Positions 17,396 through 26,347 of a stretch of DNA of 64,000 nt are shown piece after piece. Both the position numbers and the translations under genes were made by a program. Position 1 is the first letter of the stretch; the number at the start of each line of letters is the position of its first letter. Source of the DNA: Sphingomonas sp. Root710 (GTDB lineage: Bacteria > Pseudomonadota > Alphaproteobacteria > Sphingomonadales > Sphingomonadaceae); NCBI RefSeq assembly GCF_001429065.1, contig NZ_LMIB01000012.1, forward strand, positions 791,428 through 855,427, written 5' to 3'. The notes below the pieces were generated by a model. That model saw only the letters and a program-made list of their open reading frames with translations, was not told the DNA's origin and did not search any database.

Positions 17396-18330
17396 GACGC
17401 CCTCCGCCGATTGTCGGCCTGGCCGGATCGGGTGATCCGCACGATGTCCTGACGCTTCAGCCCAAGTCGCAGCTCTGCGGTCTCGAACAGCCGGTCGACG
17501 ACATAATAGCGCCCCTGCACCCGATAATTGACCAGCTGCGCAGCCCCCTTGCCATCGACAAGGAAGAGCGGCGGCGCTTCGCCGGTGCCCAGACTGGCCG
17601 GGAACTCGATAAAGGTCTGCCGACCATCGTCGAATGCGCGGAGTGGCCGCCACGCAGGCTGGTCGCCAGAGATGACATAGTCGAAATGGAGCTGGTCGAC
17701 CGAGAGCCCGATCGCGATGGGCTGCACGGCGCGGGCTCGATCCTCCGCCGCCTTCAGCGCGATGATCTGGTCCTGCGGATAGGTCCATGACAGGGCCACC
17801 ATCGCCGAGCGTTCGGCGCTCGAAAGCGCGAGATGGTAGGTTCGCCGGTCGGTGGTGATGATGATGTTGGTGACGAGCCCGGGGGCAAATGGCTTCACCA
17901 GGACATGCGTCCGCTTGGCGTCCCCGCTGCCGCTGGTCGTGTCGCCGATCGCCCATCGAACTGTATCGCCGGCGGCCACAGCGCCCAGCGCTTCTCCCGG
18001 CTGCAGCGCAATGTCAGTAACCTGCCCGGGTGCCGTGAGTACGCGGAAAACCGCGCCATCGCTGAACGGGTAGACCTGAACCGCGTTGATATATCCAGCC
18101 GCGACCGGTTCAAGCGTCGCCGCGCGGTTGGCGGCGCGGACGCGCAATTCCGCCGGCGAAGGTGGCACCCGCCGATGCAGTTTCGTCCGCGGCCTCGCCG
18201 TTGGGCTGGGCTGGGCGACGACCGGTGCGGCCACCACCGCTGGGGGCACCGGCGGCGACGGGAGGGGCGCGGTCTGGGCCGCCGCGATGCTGGCGCTGGC
18301 GAGAAGGCCGATGACGACAAGCGATTTCAT
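17392..18330 (-). CDS. trbG: Conjugal transfer protein TrbG (VirB9-like)
   Basis: A 312-residue periplasmic protein with a signal peptide (MKSLVVIGLLASASIAAAQT), a Pro-rich linker and a VirB9-type domain. Recognisable blocks include VQVYPFSDGAVFRVLTAPGQ, TNIIITTDRRTYHLAL and the C-terminal strand set ending near RRYYVVDRLFETAELRLG-like sequence. It forms the outer-membrane core with TrbI. ATG 18330 overlaps trbF (ATGA). Confidence 0.92.
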   Translation of the reverse strand: MKSLVVIGLLASASIAAAQTAPLPSPPVPPAVVAAPVVAQPSPTARPRTKLHRRVPPSPAELRVRAANRAATLEPVAAGYINAVQVYPFSDGAVFRVLTAPGQVTDIALQPGEALGAVAAGDTVRWAIGDTTSGSGDAKRTHVLVKPFAPGLVTNIIITTDRRTYHLALSSAERSAMVALSWTYPQDQIIALKAAEDRARAVQPIAIGLSVDQLHFDYVISGDQPAWRPLRAFDDGRQTFIEFPASLGTGEAPPLFLVDGKGAAQLVNYRVQGRYYVVDRLFETAELRLGLKRQDIVRITRSGQADNRRRAS

Positions 18331-19145
18331 TGGCGGGTCTCCGCTTGCGGTTGCTGGGGCTGGGCGAGGTTCGGATCGAGCGGCGATCCGAGCGGGAGGT
18401 TCGGATCCGGGGCCATGGCCGGCCTTGCGGAGGGCGATAGCGCTGCGGGCGCCGTCACCCCCGGTTCCAATTCCCGGCTCCAGTCGACGGCATCGACATA
18501 GAGTCCGAGCGGATTGCGGCGCAGCGCATCCGCGCTCGCTGGCGCCTTGAGGACGACGGTCAGGATACCGGTCCAATGTGCTGACCCGGCCTGCGCTCCG
18601 CGTTCGTAGCTGGTCTCGATCCATTTCACCTGAAACGACCGATCGGAGGCGCGGACGACGCTCGTGACCTGTACCGATACCGTTCGCTCTCCGACACGGC
18701 CAAACGGATCGGCCGCGCGGACATAGTCGCCAAGAAAGACCGCGCCGCGCTTGGTGGTGAAGTCATAGGCCGACAGCCAGTCCTGGCGCATGAGCACCGG
18801 ATCGAGCGAAACCGACCGGACGCTGGTAACGAAGCGGCCGAGGAACCATGCGATCTGCGGATCGGTCGGATGATACCCGGCTTCGGCCTCCGTCACCGCG
18901 CGCGGCTCGCCGAGCCTGTCGACCTCGACGACGTAGGGAACGACCCGGCTCTGGACCGACTGCCAGAGCAGTCCGCCCGACAGTGCCGCTGTCAGTCCGA
19001 GGCATCCGAACGCCATCAGCCGCCAGTTCCGTGCCTGCACCCGGGCCGAGCCGATCCGGTCGTCCCAGAGCTGGCCGGCTCGCTGGAATGGGGTTTCGGG
19101 GACGGGCGACCGCCCATAGCGTTGCACGGCTCTCTTGAAGATCAT
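18327..19145 (-). CDS. trbF: Conjugal transfer protein TrbF (VirB8-like)
   Basis: A 272-residue bitopic membrane protein. Opening residues FKRAVQRYGRSPVPETPFQR are typical of TrbF. One membrane helix sits at about 42-62, followed by a periplasmic VirB8-like domain (VPYVVEVDRLGEPRAV; WIETSYERG). A Pro/Gln-rich tail ends the protein. It nucleates the periplasmic part of the channel. It overlaps neighbours on both sides. Confidence 0.92.
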   Translation of the reverse strand: MIFKRAVQRYGRSPVPETPFQRAGQLWDDRIGSARVQARNWRLMAFGCLGLTAALSGGLLWQSVQSRVVPYVVEVDRLGEPRAVTEAEAGYHPTDPQIAWFLGRFVTSVRSVSLDPVLMRQDWLSAYDFTTKRGAVFLGDYVRAADPFGRVGERTVSVQVTSVVRASDRSFQVKWIETSYERGAQAGSAHWTGILTVVLKAPASADALRRNPLGLYVDAVDWSRELEPGVTAPAALSPSARPAMAPDPNLPLGSPLDPNLAQPQQPQAETRQ

Positions 19146-20449
19146 CAGTCTTCCCTTTCTTTGATGTCGGGGGTGGCACCGGCGGCGCCGCGATCGCCTT
19201 GACCGATCGCGTGGATGGCCGCCTGGCGGTAGTGTCGGGCGGATGCCTGATCCTTCATCGCGCGCGCCCAGCCGGGCATGCCGCGGGCCTCGTCGGCCCC
19301 GGCGGCTCCGCCGGGCGACGTTCTGCCGACCATGGCGTTGAACGCGCCCTGCCGGCCGGCCTCGGCGGCCTCGCCAAGACCGAGCGCGGCAGACATGCGT
19401 GAGCGGGCCGCGCTCGAAGCAGCGGAGGCCACGCCCTTCATACCGGCGCCGACCGACGCCGAGCCACTCGCTTCCTGACCCAGCTTAAAGGCGGTCCCCG
19501 CGGCGGATCCCATCGTGGTGCCGGCGCGAACGGCACCGAGGCCGGCGGCTGCCAGGCCACGTGCGGCGTCGGCGGCCCCTGCTGCGCCGAGCACGACGAT
19601 TCCACCGGCTCCCAGAGCCGTGCCGAAGGCCGATCCGGCGCCGAGCTGCGGCGCACCGGAGACGAGACCCGAAGCGATGCCGGGGCCGAAGATGCCGAGA
19701 CCGAACAGTGCGAGGCTGGCAAGCACCAGGCTCAATGCCTGACCGATGTCGGGTTCCTGACTCTGTAGGGCGGTGGTAAACTGGGAAAAATAGTTGGAGC
19801 CGATACCGACGATCACGGCCAGCACCATCACCTTGATGCCCGAGCTGACCACATGGCCGAGCACGCGTTCGGCGAGGAAGCTCGTCCGGTTCCAGAGAGC
19901 GAACGGCACGAGAATGAAGCCGGCCAGCGAGCTCAGCTTGAACTCGAGGATCGTGACGAACATCTGCACGGCGAGGATGAAGAAGGCGAGGATGACGAGC
20001 AGCCAGGCGATGAGCAGGACCATGATCGTCAGGAAATTGTCGAAGAAGCTCGTGAACCCTATCATCTGAGATGCCTGCTCGAGCAGCGGCCAGGCAGCGG
20101 AAAATCCGGTTCCGGCGAGGCGGCCCGGCTTGAGCAGGTCGGCGGCGGCCAGGCCACCACCGCCGGCGGTCAGTCCGGCCTGCGCGAACGAACGGAAGAT
20201 GATGTCGGCGAGCGTGGAGAAGCTGTTCAGGATGAACGCGAACGCGCCGATGTAGAGGATCTTGCGGATGAGGCGTCCGAGGACATTGTCCTCGCCGCCG
20301 AGCGCCCAGAACAGGCCGGCCAGTGTGATGTCGAGCGCGATCAGCGTGCGGCTGAGAAAGCTCACGTCGCCACCGAGGAGGCCGAACCCACTGTCGATGT
20401 ATGTGATGAAGGCCTGCATGAACTGGTCGATGACGTTGAGGTCGTTCAC
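19145..20449 (-). CDS. trbL: Conjugal transfer protein TrbL (VirB6-like)
   Basis: A 434-residue polytopic inner-membrane protein with about six hydrophobic segments in the first 270 residues. A long Ala/Gly/Ser-rich cytoplasmic tail (about 290-434) is typical of TrbL. The probable start is GTG 20449 (VNDLNVIDQF), with AGGA upstream; the earlier in-frame stretch is Pro/Arg-rich and looks non-coding. No trbK entry-exclusion gene is recognisable in the 115 bp between trbL and trbJ. Confidence 0.9.
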   Translation of the reverse strand: MNDLNVIDQFMQAFITYIDSGFGLLGGDVSFLSRTLIALDITLAGLFWALGGEDNVLGRLIRKILYIGAFAFILNSFSTLADIIFRSFAQAGLTAGGGGLAAADLLKPGRLAGTGFSAAWPLLEQASQMIGFTSFFDNFLTIMVLLIAWLLVILAFFILAVQMFVTILEFKLSSLAGFILVPFALWNRTSFLAERVLGHVVSSGIKVMVLAVIVGIGSNYFSQFTTALQSQEPDIGQALSLVLASLALFGLGIFGPGIASGLVSGAPQLGAGSAFGTALGAGGIVVLGAAGAADAARGLAAAGLGAVRAGTTMGSAAGTAFKLGQEASGSASVGAGMKGVASAASSAARSRMSAALGLGEAAEAGRQGAFNAMVGRTSPGGAAGADEARGMPGWARAMKDQASARHYRQAAIHAIGQGDRGAAGATPDIKERED

Positions 20450-20564
20450 GGTGTTGCTGTCCTGACGAGCTGAGACGGATGCCGCGGGGCGCGCCTGGGG
20501 GAGCTGCGACGCGCCCCGCGGCGACGTCGGCGGAAGGGCGAGGCCCGCCGACGCCGTGCGGCGC

Positions 20565-21323
20565 CTACCGGGGGGTGTAGGCTGTGCCGGAACCGAGGAA
20601 TTTCTTGGTCGCGCCCTGCGCATCGGACTGGGCCTGTGCGCGACTGGCCCGTTCGATCGCGTCGGCGCGATACTGCGCCGCCATCAGCGTCTGGAGCTGG
20701 AACTGTTGCTTGGCGACGAGGGCGAGCAGCTGGTTCGTGGCCTGCTGCGCCTGCAGCGCGCCCTGCGCACCCTGGCTGCGCTGGACGATACCGTTGAGCG
20801 TGCTCGCATCGGCAGCGACGTTCTCGACGACCTGCGCCTGGACGGTCATCGCCTGCTTGTACGCATCCATCGCGGCATCGAGCCTGGCGCGAGCATCGAT
20901 GACGTGCTGGTTGCCGGTCAGCGCCTGGTTGAAGCTCCTCGGGAACATCGACTGAAACTGCTGGTCGAGGCCGGCGACGCGGAACCGTATGGCCTGCGCC
21001 TGCCCCATCAGCTGGTCGATCTGCTGGATCGTCTGGGTGATCGCCTGCAGCTCGGGGAAAGTGATCGTGCTCAGGTTACGCGCCTGATTGATCAGGCTCT
21101 GCGCCTGGTTCTGCAGCATCTGGATTTGATTATTGATCTGCTGGAGCGTGCGCGCCGCGGTCAGGATGTTCTGGCTGTAGTTGCCCGGGTCGAACACCGT
21201 GAGCTGCGCCCTCGCCGGCGTGGTCGTCGTGGTCACCCCCATCACGATTGATCCGATGGCGCATGCGGTCAGCGCGCCGGGGATCATTTCTTTCCGTAGC
21301 TTAATCCGACTCCATCTACTCAT
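20565..21323 (-). CDS. trbJ: Conjugal transfer protein TrbJ (VirB5-like)
   Basis: A 252-residue exported protein with a signal peptide (ending near ARA) and a long Gln/Ala-rich helical body (LQQINNQIQMLQNQAQSLIN). This is typical of the VirB5-like pilus-tip/adhesin component. AAGGAG precedes the ATG at 21323. Normally trbE lies directly upstream; here trbE is about 7 kb away, so this half of the operon needs its own promoter. Confidence 0.9.
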   Translation of the reverse strand: MSRWSRIKLRKEMIPGALTACAIGSIVMGVTTTTTPARAQLTVFDPGNYSQNILTAARTLQQINNQIQMLQNQAQSLINQARNLSTITFPELQAITQTIQQIDQLMGQAQAIRFRVAGLDQQFQSMFPRSFNQALTGNQHVIDARARLDAAMDAYKQAMTVQAQVVENVAADASTLNGIVQRSQGAQGALQAQQATNQLLALVAKQQFQLQTLMAAQYRADAIERASRAQAQSDAQGATKKFLGSGTAYTPR

Positions 21324-21627
21324 CTCAGGCTCCTTATGATTGGGGAGCCTGCAGATTCTATCAGACGCGCTTCAGGCGGCAGAGCCTATCGGGAGACCCC
21401 GAGCGTCGTTTCGAGGACCGTTGGCTCAATCCCGACTGCCCTAGCCTGAGGGACCAACGATGCTTTTGCAGAGGGCGCTACAACCCAATGCTTCGGTGGA
21501 TTGATGGGTAGCGCTTTTGAGTAGCGTCCCAAAACCGACGGAATGTCCGGTATTGAAGCGCGAAGCCGCGAGCACCTATCAGCGCGAGAGGATTGGTCAC
21601 AACGCTTCCAAGTCCCACCGGTTCGTT
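21324..21627. other. Junction region upstream of trbJ
   Basis: About 300 bp between trbJ and the broken membrane gene. It contains the trbJ ribosome site and no recognisable gene. This should contain the left boundary of the material separating trbJ from trbE; I saw no clear direct or inverted repeat marking it. Confidence 0.4.
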
Positions 21628-22138
21628 TCAGACCGGTGGATCAATGACGAGGTAGAACGTGGCAAGCGCAACTGCGCCGAGCAGGAGTGTCGCTGAAACA
21701 TTTCCAGCCCACACGGTGGAGCGGTCACGTATTGCTACTGCCCACCATATGAGAGCGCCAGATCCAGCACCAATGAGGCTATTTGCTAACGCGCTCGATA
21801 CGATGCTCTGGGGCTCCATGGCCCAGTTTTGACCGGTCCACAGCCAATAGGCGAAGACAGCAAATATAGCCAAGGCTGGTTCCGGCCCACCATCTGGTTA
21901 GCCCGATCTTTCTCATCGTCCACCAAATTGGAAAGCAGATCGCGGCGACAGCGACCATTTCTACCATGATCAAAGCCGCGATAAATTCCATGGGAAACAG
22001 GAAAGTCGCCCCGGACCCGCGCGACGCGCTCCACCGCCAAGGCCACCGATCAAGCGCAGCTTTGCCTACCTGCAATAAAGTGGCTCCAACGACGCCCACC
22101 GAGAAAGCACGCAGCTGTACGAGGCCGGCCGCGATCAC
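21628..22138 (-). pseudogene. Frameshifted small membrane protein
   Basis: Two minus-strand frames make one plausible four-helix membrane protein. The N-terminal part runs from a GTG at 22138 to about 21870 (helices around FSVGVVGATLLQVG and FIAALIMVEMVAVAAICFPIW). The C-terminal part continues in another frame from about 21873 to 21628 (LANSLIGAGSGALIWWAV; SATLLLGAVALATFYLVI). A single-base change near 21865-21880 would join them. The IS630 element begins 8 bp upstream of the GTG, so the true N-terminus may also be lost. Family unknown. Confidence 0.5.
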
Positions 22139-22146
22139 CGACGCTA

Positions 22147-23189
22147 GACTCGATTTCTGATTGATTGAATCGGAGGGGGATTCCCTTTTTGCCTGAGGTC
22201 TGATTCAACCTTGTAGTGGTTGAGGAGGGAGCGATGGCGAGGCCCTATTCGAATGATCTTCGTGACCGGGTGGCGGCGGCAGTGATTGCGGGCCGTTCGT
22301 GCCGCGAGGTGGCGCAGACCTTTGGCGTGAGCGTGGCGAGTGCAGTGAAATGGTCCCAGCGCTTGCGGGCGACGGGAACGGCCGCCTCCGGCAAGATGGG
22401 CGGCCATCGCAAGATGCTGCTTGAGCCGCATCGCGATCTTGTTCTGGCGCGGCTGGCGGCGTCACCTGACATGACGATGCGTATGCTGGTAGCCGATCTG
22501 GCGGAGCACGGGGTGGTGACGAGCACGGTGTCGGTATGGCGCCTGGTCCGTTCGGCCGGGATCACGTTCAAAAAAAACTCTGTTCGCCGTCGAGCAAGAG
22601 CGGCCTGCGATAGCGCGAAGGCGGGCGCAGTGGCGAAAATATCAAGGCCTGCTTGATCCCCGGCGCCTCGTCTTCATCGACGAAACATGGGCGAAGACCA
22701 ACATGACCCCAATCCGGGGTTGGAGCGAGCGCGGCCAAAAGCTGGTTGGCAGCGCCCCCTTCGGGAAATGGTCGACCCTGACCTTCGTCGCCGCGCTTCG
22801 ATCAGACCGCATCGATGCGCCCTGTGTGCTCGACGGCCCTATCAATGGCCAAAGCTTCACCGGCTGGATCGAACAGTTCCTCGTGCCGACACTCGCACCC
22901 GGCGATATCGTCATCATGGATAATCTGGGCAGCCACAAAGGACCCGGCGTCAGAAAAGCGATCCGGGCAGCAGGAGCAAAGCTTCTCTTCCTGCCGCCAT
23001 ACTCGCCGGACCTGAACCCCATCGAACAGGTCTTCGCCAAGCTCAAACTCATGCTCCGAAGGGCCGCCGAGCGGACCACCGACGATACCTGGAGACGCAT
23101 CGGCTCCCTGCTCAACCACTTCCCGCCAAACGAATGCGCCAATTATCTCCGAAACTCCGGATACGCTTCCGCCTAAATGAAATCGACTC
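22147..23189 (+). mobile_element. Complete IS630-family insertion sequence
   Basis: The ends are GACTCGATTTC (22147-22157) and, inverted, GAGTCGATTTC (23179-23189), matching at 10 of 11 positions. They are flanked by TA at 22145-22146 and 23190-23191, the TA duplication expected of the IS630/Tc1 group. The element is 1043 bp and carries one transposase split across two frames. Intact ends and a clean TA suggest a recent insertion. Confidence 0.85.
22234..23176 (+). CDS. IS630 transposase, two frames joined by a probable programmed frameshift
   Basis: The first frame (22234 to about 22577) has the helix-turn-helix region (SCREVAQTFGVSVASAVKWS; ITFKK). The second frame (+1 relative) has the DDE catalytic core: LVFIDETWAKTN, IVIMDNLGSHKG and PPYSPDLNPIEQVFAKLK. 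The switch falls at a run of eight A (about 22570-22577), a typical slippery site, after which FAVEQERPAIARRR continues. Read together, the product is about 314 residues, normal for the family. GAGGAGGGA precedes the start. Probably functional if frameshifting occurs. Confidence 0.8.
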
Positions 23190-23386
23190 TAGAGAGCCTT
23201 TCCGGTGCTGCTCGCATGATCTTCTTCCTCCCAAGCGTGCTTCGTCACCAAGAGCAATCCTGAGGATTTGGTCAAGTTGAACGCCCAACGGGCGGCACCC
23301 AATGCGCGACCAATCGTTATCCAAAGCGGTGGCGGCGGCGTCCCTCGCAAGCTTGCCGTGTGAGGCTTCCTGTTTGGGTGCATACG

Positions 23387-23665
23387 ATGGCCAGTTTTCA
23401 TCCGGGCGACAGCGTTGTGGCTGTGCCGATCAGCGAGTGCAGGTTAGGTCATCCGGAATGGCATGAGGACTTTGCCCATCCCGAGATGGATCGGCGCACG
23501 TATCTCGTTACCTGGGCTGGGATGTCGGCCTACTGGAAACGACCAGTAATCTCAGTAGCGGGACGGCAGGGTCACTTTTGCGCCGGCTGCTTTGCAAAGC
23601 GGGCCGATATCCAGCGAGTTGCCCTCCAGCAAGAATCCGTGCGGCGGCCTGAAGTTGCGATCTAA
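23387..23665 (+). CDS. Hypothetical protein (uncertain)
   Basis: A 92-residue frame from ATG 23387 (MASFHPGDSVVAVPISECRL). The first 60 residues have a balanced composition with Trp, His and Glu; the last 35 look like random frame. No family is recognised. Its 3' end overlaps the antisense remnant described next, so the real gene, if any, may be truncated. Confidence 0.3.
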   Translation: MASFHPGDSVVAVPISECRLGHPEWHEDFAHPEMDRRTYLVTWAGMSAYWKRPVISVAGRQGHFCAGCFAKRADIQRVALQQESVRRPEVAI

Positions 23666-23847
23666 TCGCCGTATCGCTTGTGGCCACCGCGCGTATTGCA
23701 GTAGCGACCGCCCCGAGGACCGACGTACACATCCCCGCCATTGCAAGGGCAATCGCCGTTGGTGGTGCCGCGAGGCGTAGAAAAGCCCGACCAACCTCGA
23801 TAGCGTCGCCGGTTCTGAGTACAACGTGACCGCCGAGCAAAGCGTAT
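23659..23847 (-). pseudogene. Remnant of a small basic Gly/Cys-rich protein
   Basis: A 62-residue minus-strand frame without a usable start, following an in-frame TAG. It reads TPRGTTNGDCPCNGGDVYVG and then PRGGRYCNTRGGHKRYGD before the stop. The GPRGGRY...KRY pattern resembles short basic adaptor-like repeats found at the C-termini of bacterial and viral proteins. I interpret it as the 3' end of a lost gene; alternatively it uses a non-standard start. Confidence 0.35.
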
Positions 23848-23939
23848 CTATTTCGCAATTCTTAGGTCGCACGATCTGAGCTTCCCGCACGCAGCGAACA
23901 GGTGCAAAATCATAAGGTCGAGTCAAGGAGAAGGTAGCT

Positions 23940-24134
23940 ATGAAAATCTTCACGTTCGCGGTGGCAGCCTTGCTCATGGTCTCTATGGCAGAGCCTTCGA
24001 TCGCGGCCCCCTGTCGAGACGCGAAAGGCAAATTCGTGAAATGCCCGGAAAAAGCGCCCGCCAAGAAACAGGTTTGCAAAGATGCCAAAGGCAAATTTGC
24101 AAAATGTGGGACGCCGGGCGCCAAGCCAGCATAA
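23940..24134 (+). CDS. Small exported Cys/Lys-rich repeat protein
   Basis: A 64-residue protein with a signal peptide (MKIFTFAVAALLMVSMAEPS, cleavage near IAA). The mature part has two copies of a C(R/K)DAKGKF(V/A)KC unit. Four Cys in two identical CX9C spacings suggest disulfides or metal binding in the periplasm. AAGGAGAAGG is just upstream of the ATG. Related short proteins are common in sphingomonads; function unknown. Confidence 0.65.
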   Translation: MKIFTFAVAALLMVSMAEPSIAAPCRDAKGKFVKCPEKAPAKKQVCKDAKGKFAKCGTPGAKPA

Positions 24135-24196
24135 AAGGAGGTCCGCTCTCCTAGGAGCAGGTCAGCTAAGCATATTCAAGCAACTTCGGCATCTCG

Positions 24197-24424
24197 TCAT
24201 TGTAGCGAACTTTGAGGGTCGAGGTCCTCTAGATTCTCTATCCGCTTCAAGATGCGCAGCCATGTCAGATGCCCGTCCATATCATTGGCGGCGAAGAGAT
24301 CGTCCGCGCGTTGGGCCGCATGGAATGAAGCCGCGTCGCCATATTGCTGCATGAGTTGATTGGCGCAGGCCCAAATCTCCCATTCATCGATCACAAAACA
24401 CTCTTCAAATGTAGGGATTCGCAT
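24197..24424 (-). CDS. DUF6961-type small protein
   Basis: A 75-residue soluble protein. The pattern IWACANQLMQQYGDAASFHA, RADDL, then TWLRILKRIENLE matches the short helical sphingomonad family known as DUF6961. Function unknown. It is divergent from the DUF2513 gene, their starts separated by only 14 bp, and the ribosome site is weak. Confidence 0.6.
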   Translation of the reverse strand: MRIPTFEECFVIDEWEIWACANQLMQQYGDAASFHAAQRADDLFAANDMDGHLTWLRILKRIENLEDLDPQSSLQ

Positions 24425-24438
24425 GCAATCTAAACGGG

Positions 24439-24807
24439 ATGCGACGCGACTCGGATCTCATCCGCGCGATCCTCTTGGCCATCGAAAAAGACGATCGCTG
24501 CGAAGTTTTACGCCTGCCCGACATTGATGGCTACAGCGATGAAGCCGTGCATTTTCATGCGCGCCTGCTCGTCGAGAAGGGCTTCCTGAAGACCTTCTTT
24601 CCGGATCGGACCGGCAGGCAACCATGGTGCTGCATCAGGCTGACCTGGGAGGGTTATGACTTTCTCGACGCCATCCGCGATCCCGTGCTTTGGAGATCGG
24701 TGAAGCGTGCAGCAGCTAAGGTCGGAAGCTGGTCAATCGAGACGCTGGCGGCCATCGCCAAGTCTATGATCCTGGCAAGGGTGGAGGCGATCGGCCTAGC
24801 CGCCTGA
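24439..24807 (+). CDS. DUF2513-family protein
   Basis: A 122-residue protein whose N-terminal MRRDSDLIRAILLAIEKDD and central RLTWEGYDFLDAIRDPVLW match DUF2513, a winged-helix-like family common in mobile elements and phages. Function unknown. It lies 31 bp upstream of the serine recombinase on the same strand, so the two are probably co-transcribed. Confidence 0.75.
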   Translation: MRRDSDLIRAILLAIEKDDRCEVLRLPDIDGYSDEAVHFHARLLVEKGFLKTFFPDRTGRQPWCCIRLTWEGYDFLDAIRDPVLWRSVKRAAAKVGSWSIETLAAIAKSMILARVEAIGLAA

Positions 24808-24838
24808 TCGCGCTCCGCCGTTAGCGACGGAGAAAGTG

Positions 24839-26323
24839 ATGACGAGCCCGCCGATGAAGGCCGCCCAATATGTGCGGATGTCGACCGAAGACCAGGTCTA
24901 TTCCACGGCCAATCAGATCGACGCGATCACGCGTTATGCGGGCCGCCACCATTTCGAGATAATCCGGACCTATGCCGACGAGGGACGTAGCGGTGTCCAG
25001 CTCAAAGGCCGTCCGGCCCTGCAAGAGATGCTACGAGACGTCCTCTCCGGCGACCCAGGCTATCAAGCCATATTGGTCTTCGATGTCAGCCGGTGGGGTC
25101 GCTTTCAAGATAGCGACGAGAGCGCGCACTATGAGTTCATATGTCGGCGGGCCGGGGTCCACATACATTATTGTGCAGAATCTTTTCTCAATGACGGCAG
25201 CGTCGCCAGCGCGATCATGAAGAATGTTCGTCGGATCATGGCTGGCGAGTTCAGCCGTGATCTGTCGGCTAAGACTTGGGCCGGTCAGAGCCGTCTCGTC
25301 TCATTGGGCTACAGGATGGGGGGCAAGGCCGGTTACGGCTTGCGGCGTCTCCTGATCGACCGTGACGGCGTTCCGAAACAGATTTTGGAAGAGGGTCAGC
25401 ATAAAAGCATCACCACCGACCGCGTGATACTAGTCCCAGGTCCGCCCGAGGAAGTTGCCGTCATTCGCCGAATTTTCGATCTCGCGAAGGCGGGAGAAAA
25501 TTATCAAAAGATCGCCGACGCGCTCAATGCCGACGGTGTCGCCGCTCCCCTGGTAGCCCAATGGTGCAACGGCTCGATCCGGGCGATCGTCAAGGCGGAA
25601 CGCTATATGGGCGTGAACATATACAACAAGCGGTCCATGAGGCTCGGATCGCCCTTCGTGTATAATCCTGAAAGCGAGTGGGTCCGCTGCGAGGGTGCTT
25701 TTGAGCCGATCGTTTCAGCCGAGACATTTTACGCTGTCCAGGCGCAGGATCGGTACCGCCGCCCCTCCTATACCGACGACCAATTGCTGACGCATTTGCA
25801 GCGAGTGTTCGACGAACATGGATATCTGAGCAAAGACCTGATTATCGCGGCAGCACCTCCGACCGCCAAAACCTATCGGGAGCGGTTTGGCGGACTTCGT
25901 AGCGCCTATCTTCGGGTCGGCTATGATCCGTGGACGCGGGACAGATATCGTGGCCTGGGCCCCTTGGTGGACTCGTTCATCGACGAAACCAGGAAGGCAT
26001 TAGAGATTGGTCGGCATCGCGTCTCGCCGACCATGATCAGCAGGCTTCTTACCGTAGATGGCCGGATTGTGATCGCCCCCCGGCTCTACCAACTACACTC
26101 GAGCGGATTGTGGAGGTTAAAGTTCTCGCCGTCACCAGACGTTGATCTGGTTCTCGCCGGGCTGATGGACGGCGATACGCGCAAGTCGATGTATCTGATA
26201 CCGGTTCGAAAATTCGCGAAGTCGCGAACCATAAACATCAAGCCCGATGGGCGGAGCCTTGAGACCTTCAAGCTCTGGGATTTCTCATGGCTGTCAGAAA
26301 TGATTTCGTGGATCATACCCTAG
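24839..26323 (+). CDS. Large serine recombinase
   Basis: About 494 residues. The N-terminal resolvase domain (about 1-150) has the catalytic Ser in QYVRMSTEDQ, plus the conserved YADEGRSG and VFDVSRWGRF blocks. A 'recombinase' DNA-binding domain follows (about 170-300: YQKIADALNADGV; YMGVNIYN). The last 190 residues lack the Cys zinc ribbon and coiled coil of phage integrases and are unassigned. It may excise or integrate the island around it; att sites were not recognised. GTG 24836 is an alternative start. Confidence 0.88.
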   Translation: MTSPPMKAAQYVRMSTEDQVYSTANQIDAITRYAGRHHFEIIRTYADEGRSGVQLKGRPALQEMLRDVLSGDPGYQAILVFDVSRWGRFQDSDESAHYEFICRRAGVHIHYCAESFLNDGSVASAIMKNVRRIMAGEFSRDLSAKTWAGQSRLVSLGYRMGGKAGYGLRRLLIDRDGVPKQILEEGQHKSITTDRVILVPGPPEEVAVIRRIFDLAKAGENYQKIADALNADGVAAPLVAQWCNGSIRAIVKAERYMGVNIYNKRSMRLGSPFVYNPESEWVRCEGAFEPIVSAETFYAVQAQDRYRRPSYTDDQLLTHLQRVFDEHGYLSKDLIIAAAPPTAKTYRERFGGLRSAYLRVGYDPWTRDRYRGLGPLVDSFIDETRKALEIGRHRVSPTMISRLLTVDGRIVIAPRLYQLHSSGLWRLKFSPSPDVDLVLAGLMDGDTRKSMYLIPVRKFAKSRTINIKPDGRSLETFKLWDFSWLSEMISWIIP

Positions 26324-26347
26324 CATCGCCCCCATCCTCCGACGAAT

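Noticed and set aside
17396..17956. A long extension upstream of trbI
   Set aside because: It overlaps trbG; GTG 17395 gives the normal TrbI length and a GTGA overlap.
22642..23142. A 166-codon minus-strand frame inside the IS630 element
   Set aside because: It is antisense to the transposase catalytic core and has no recognisable features.
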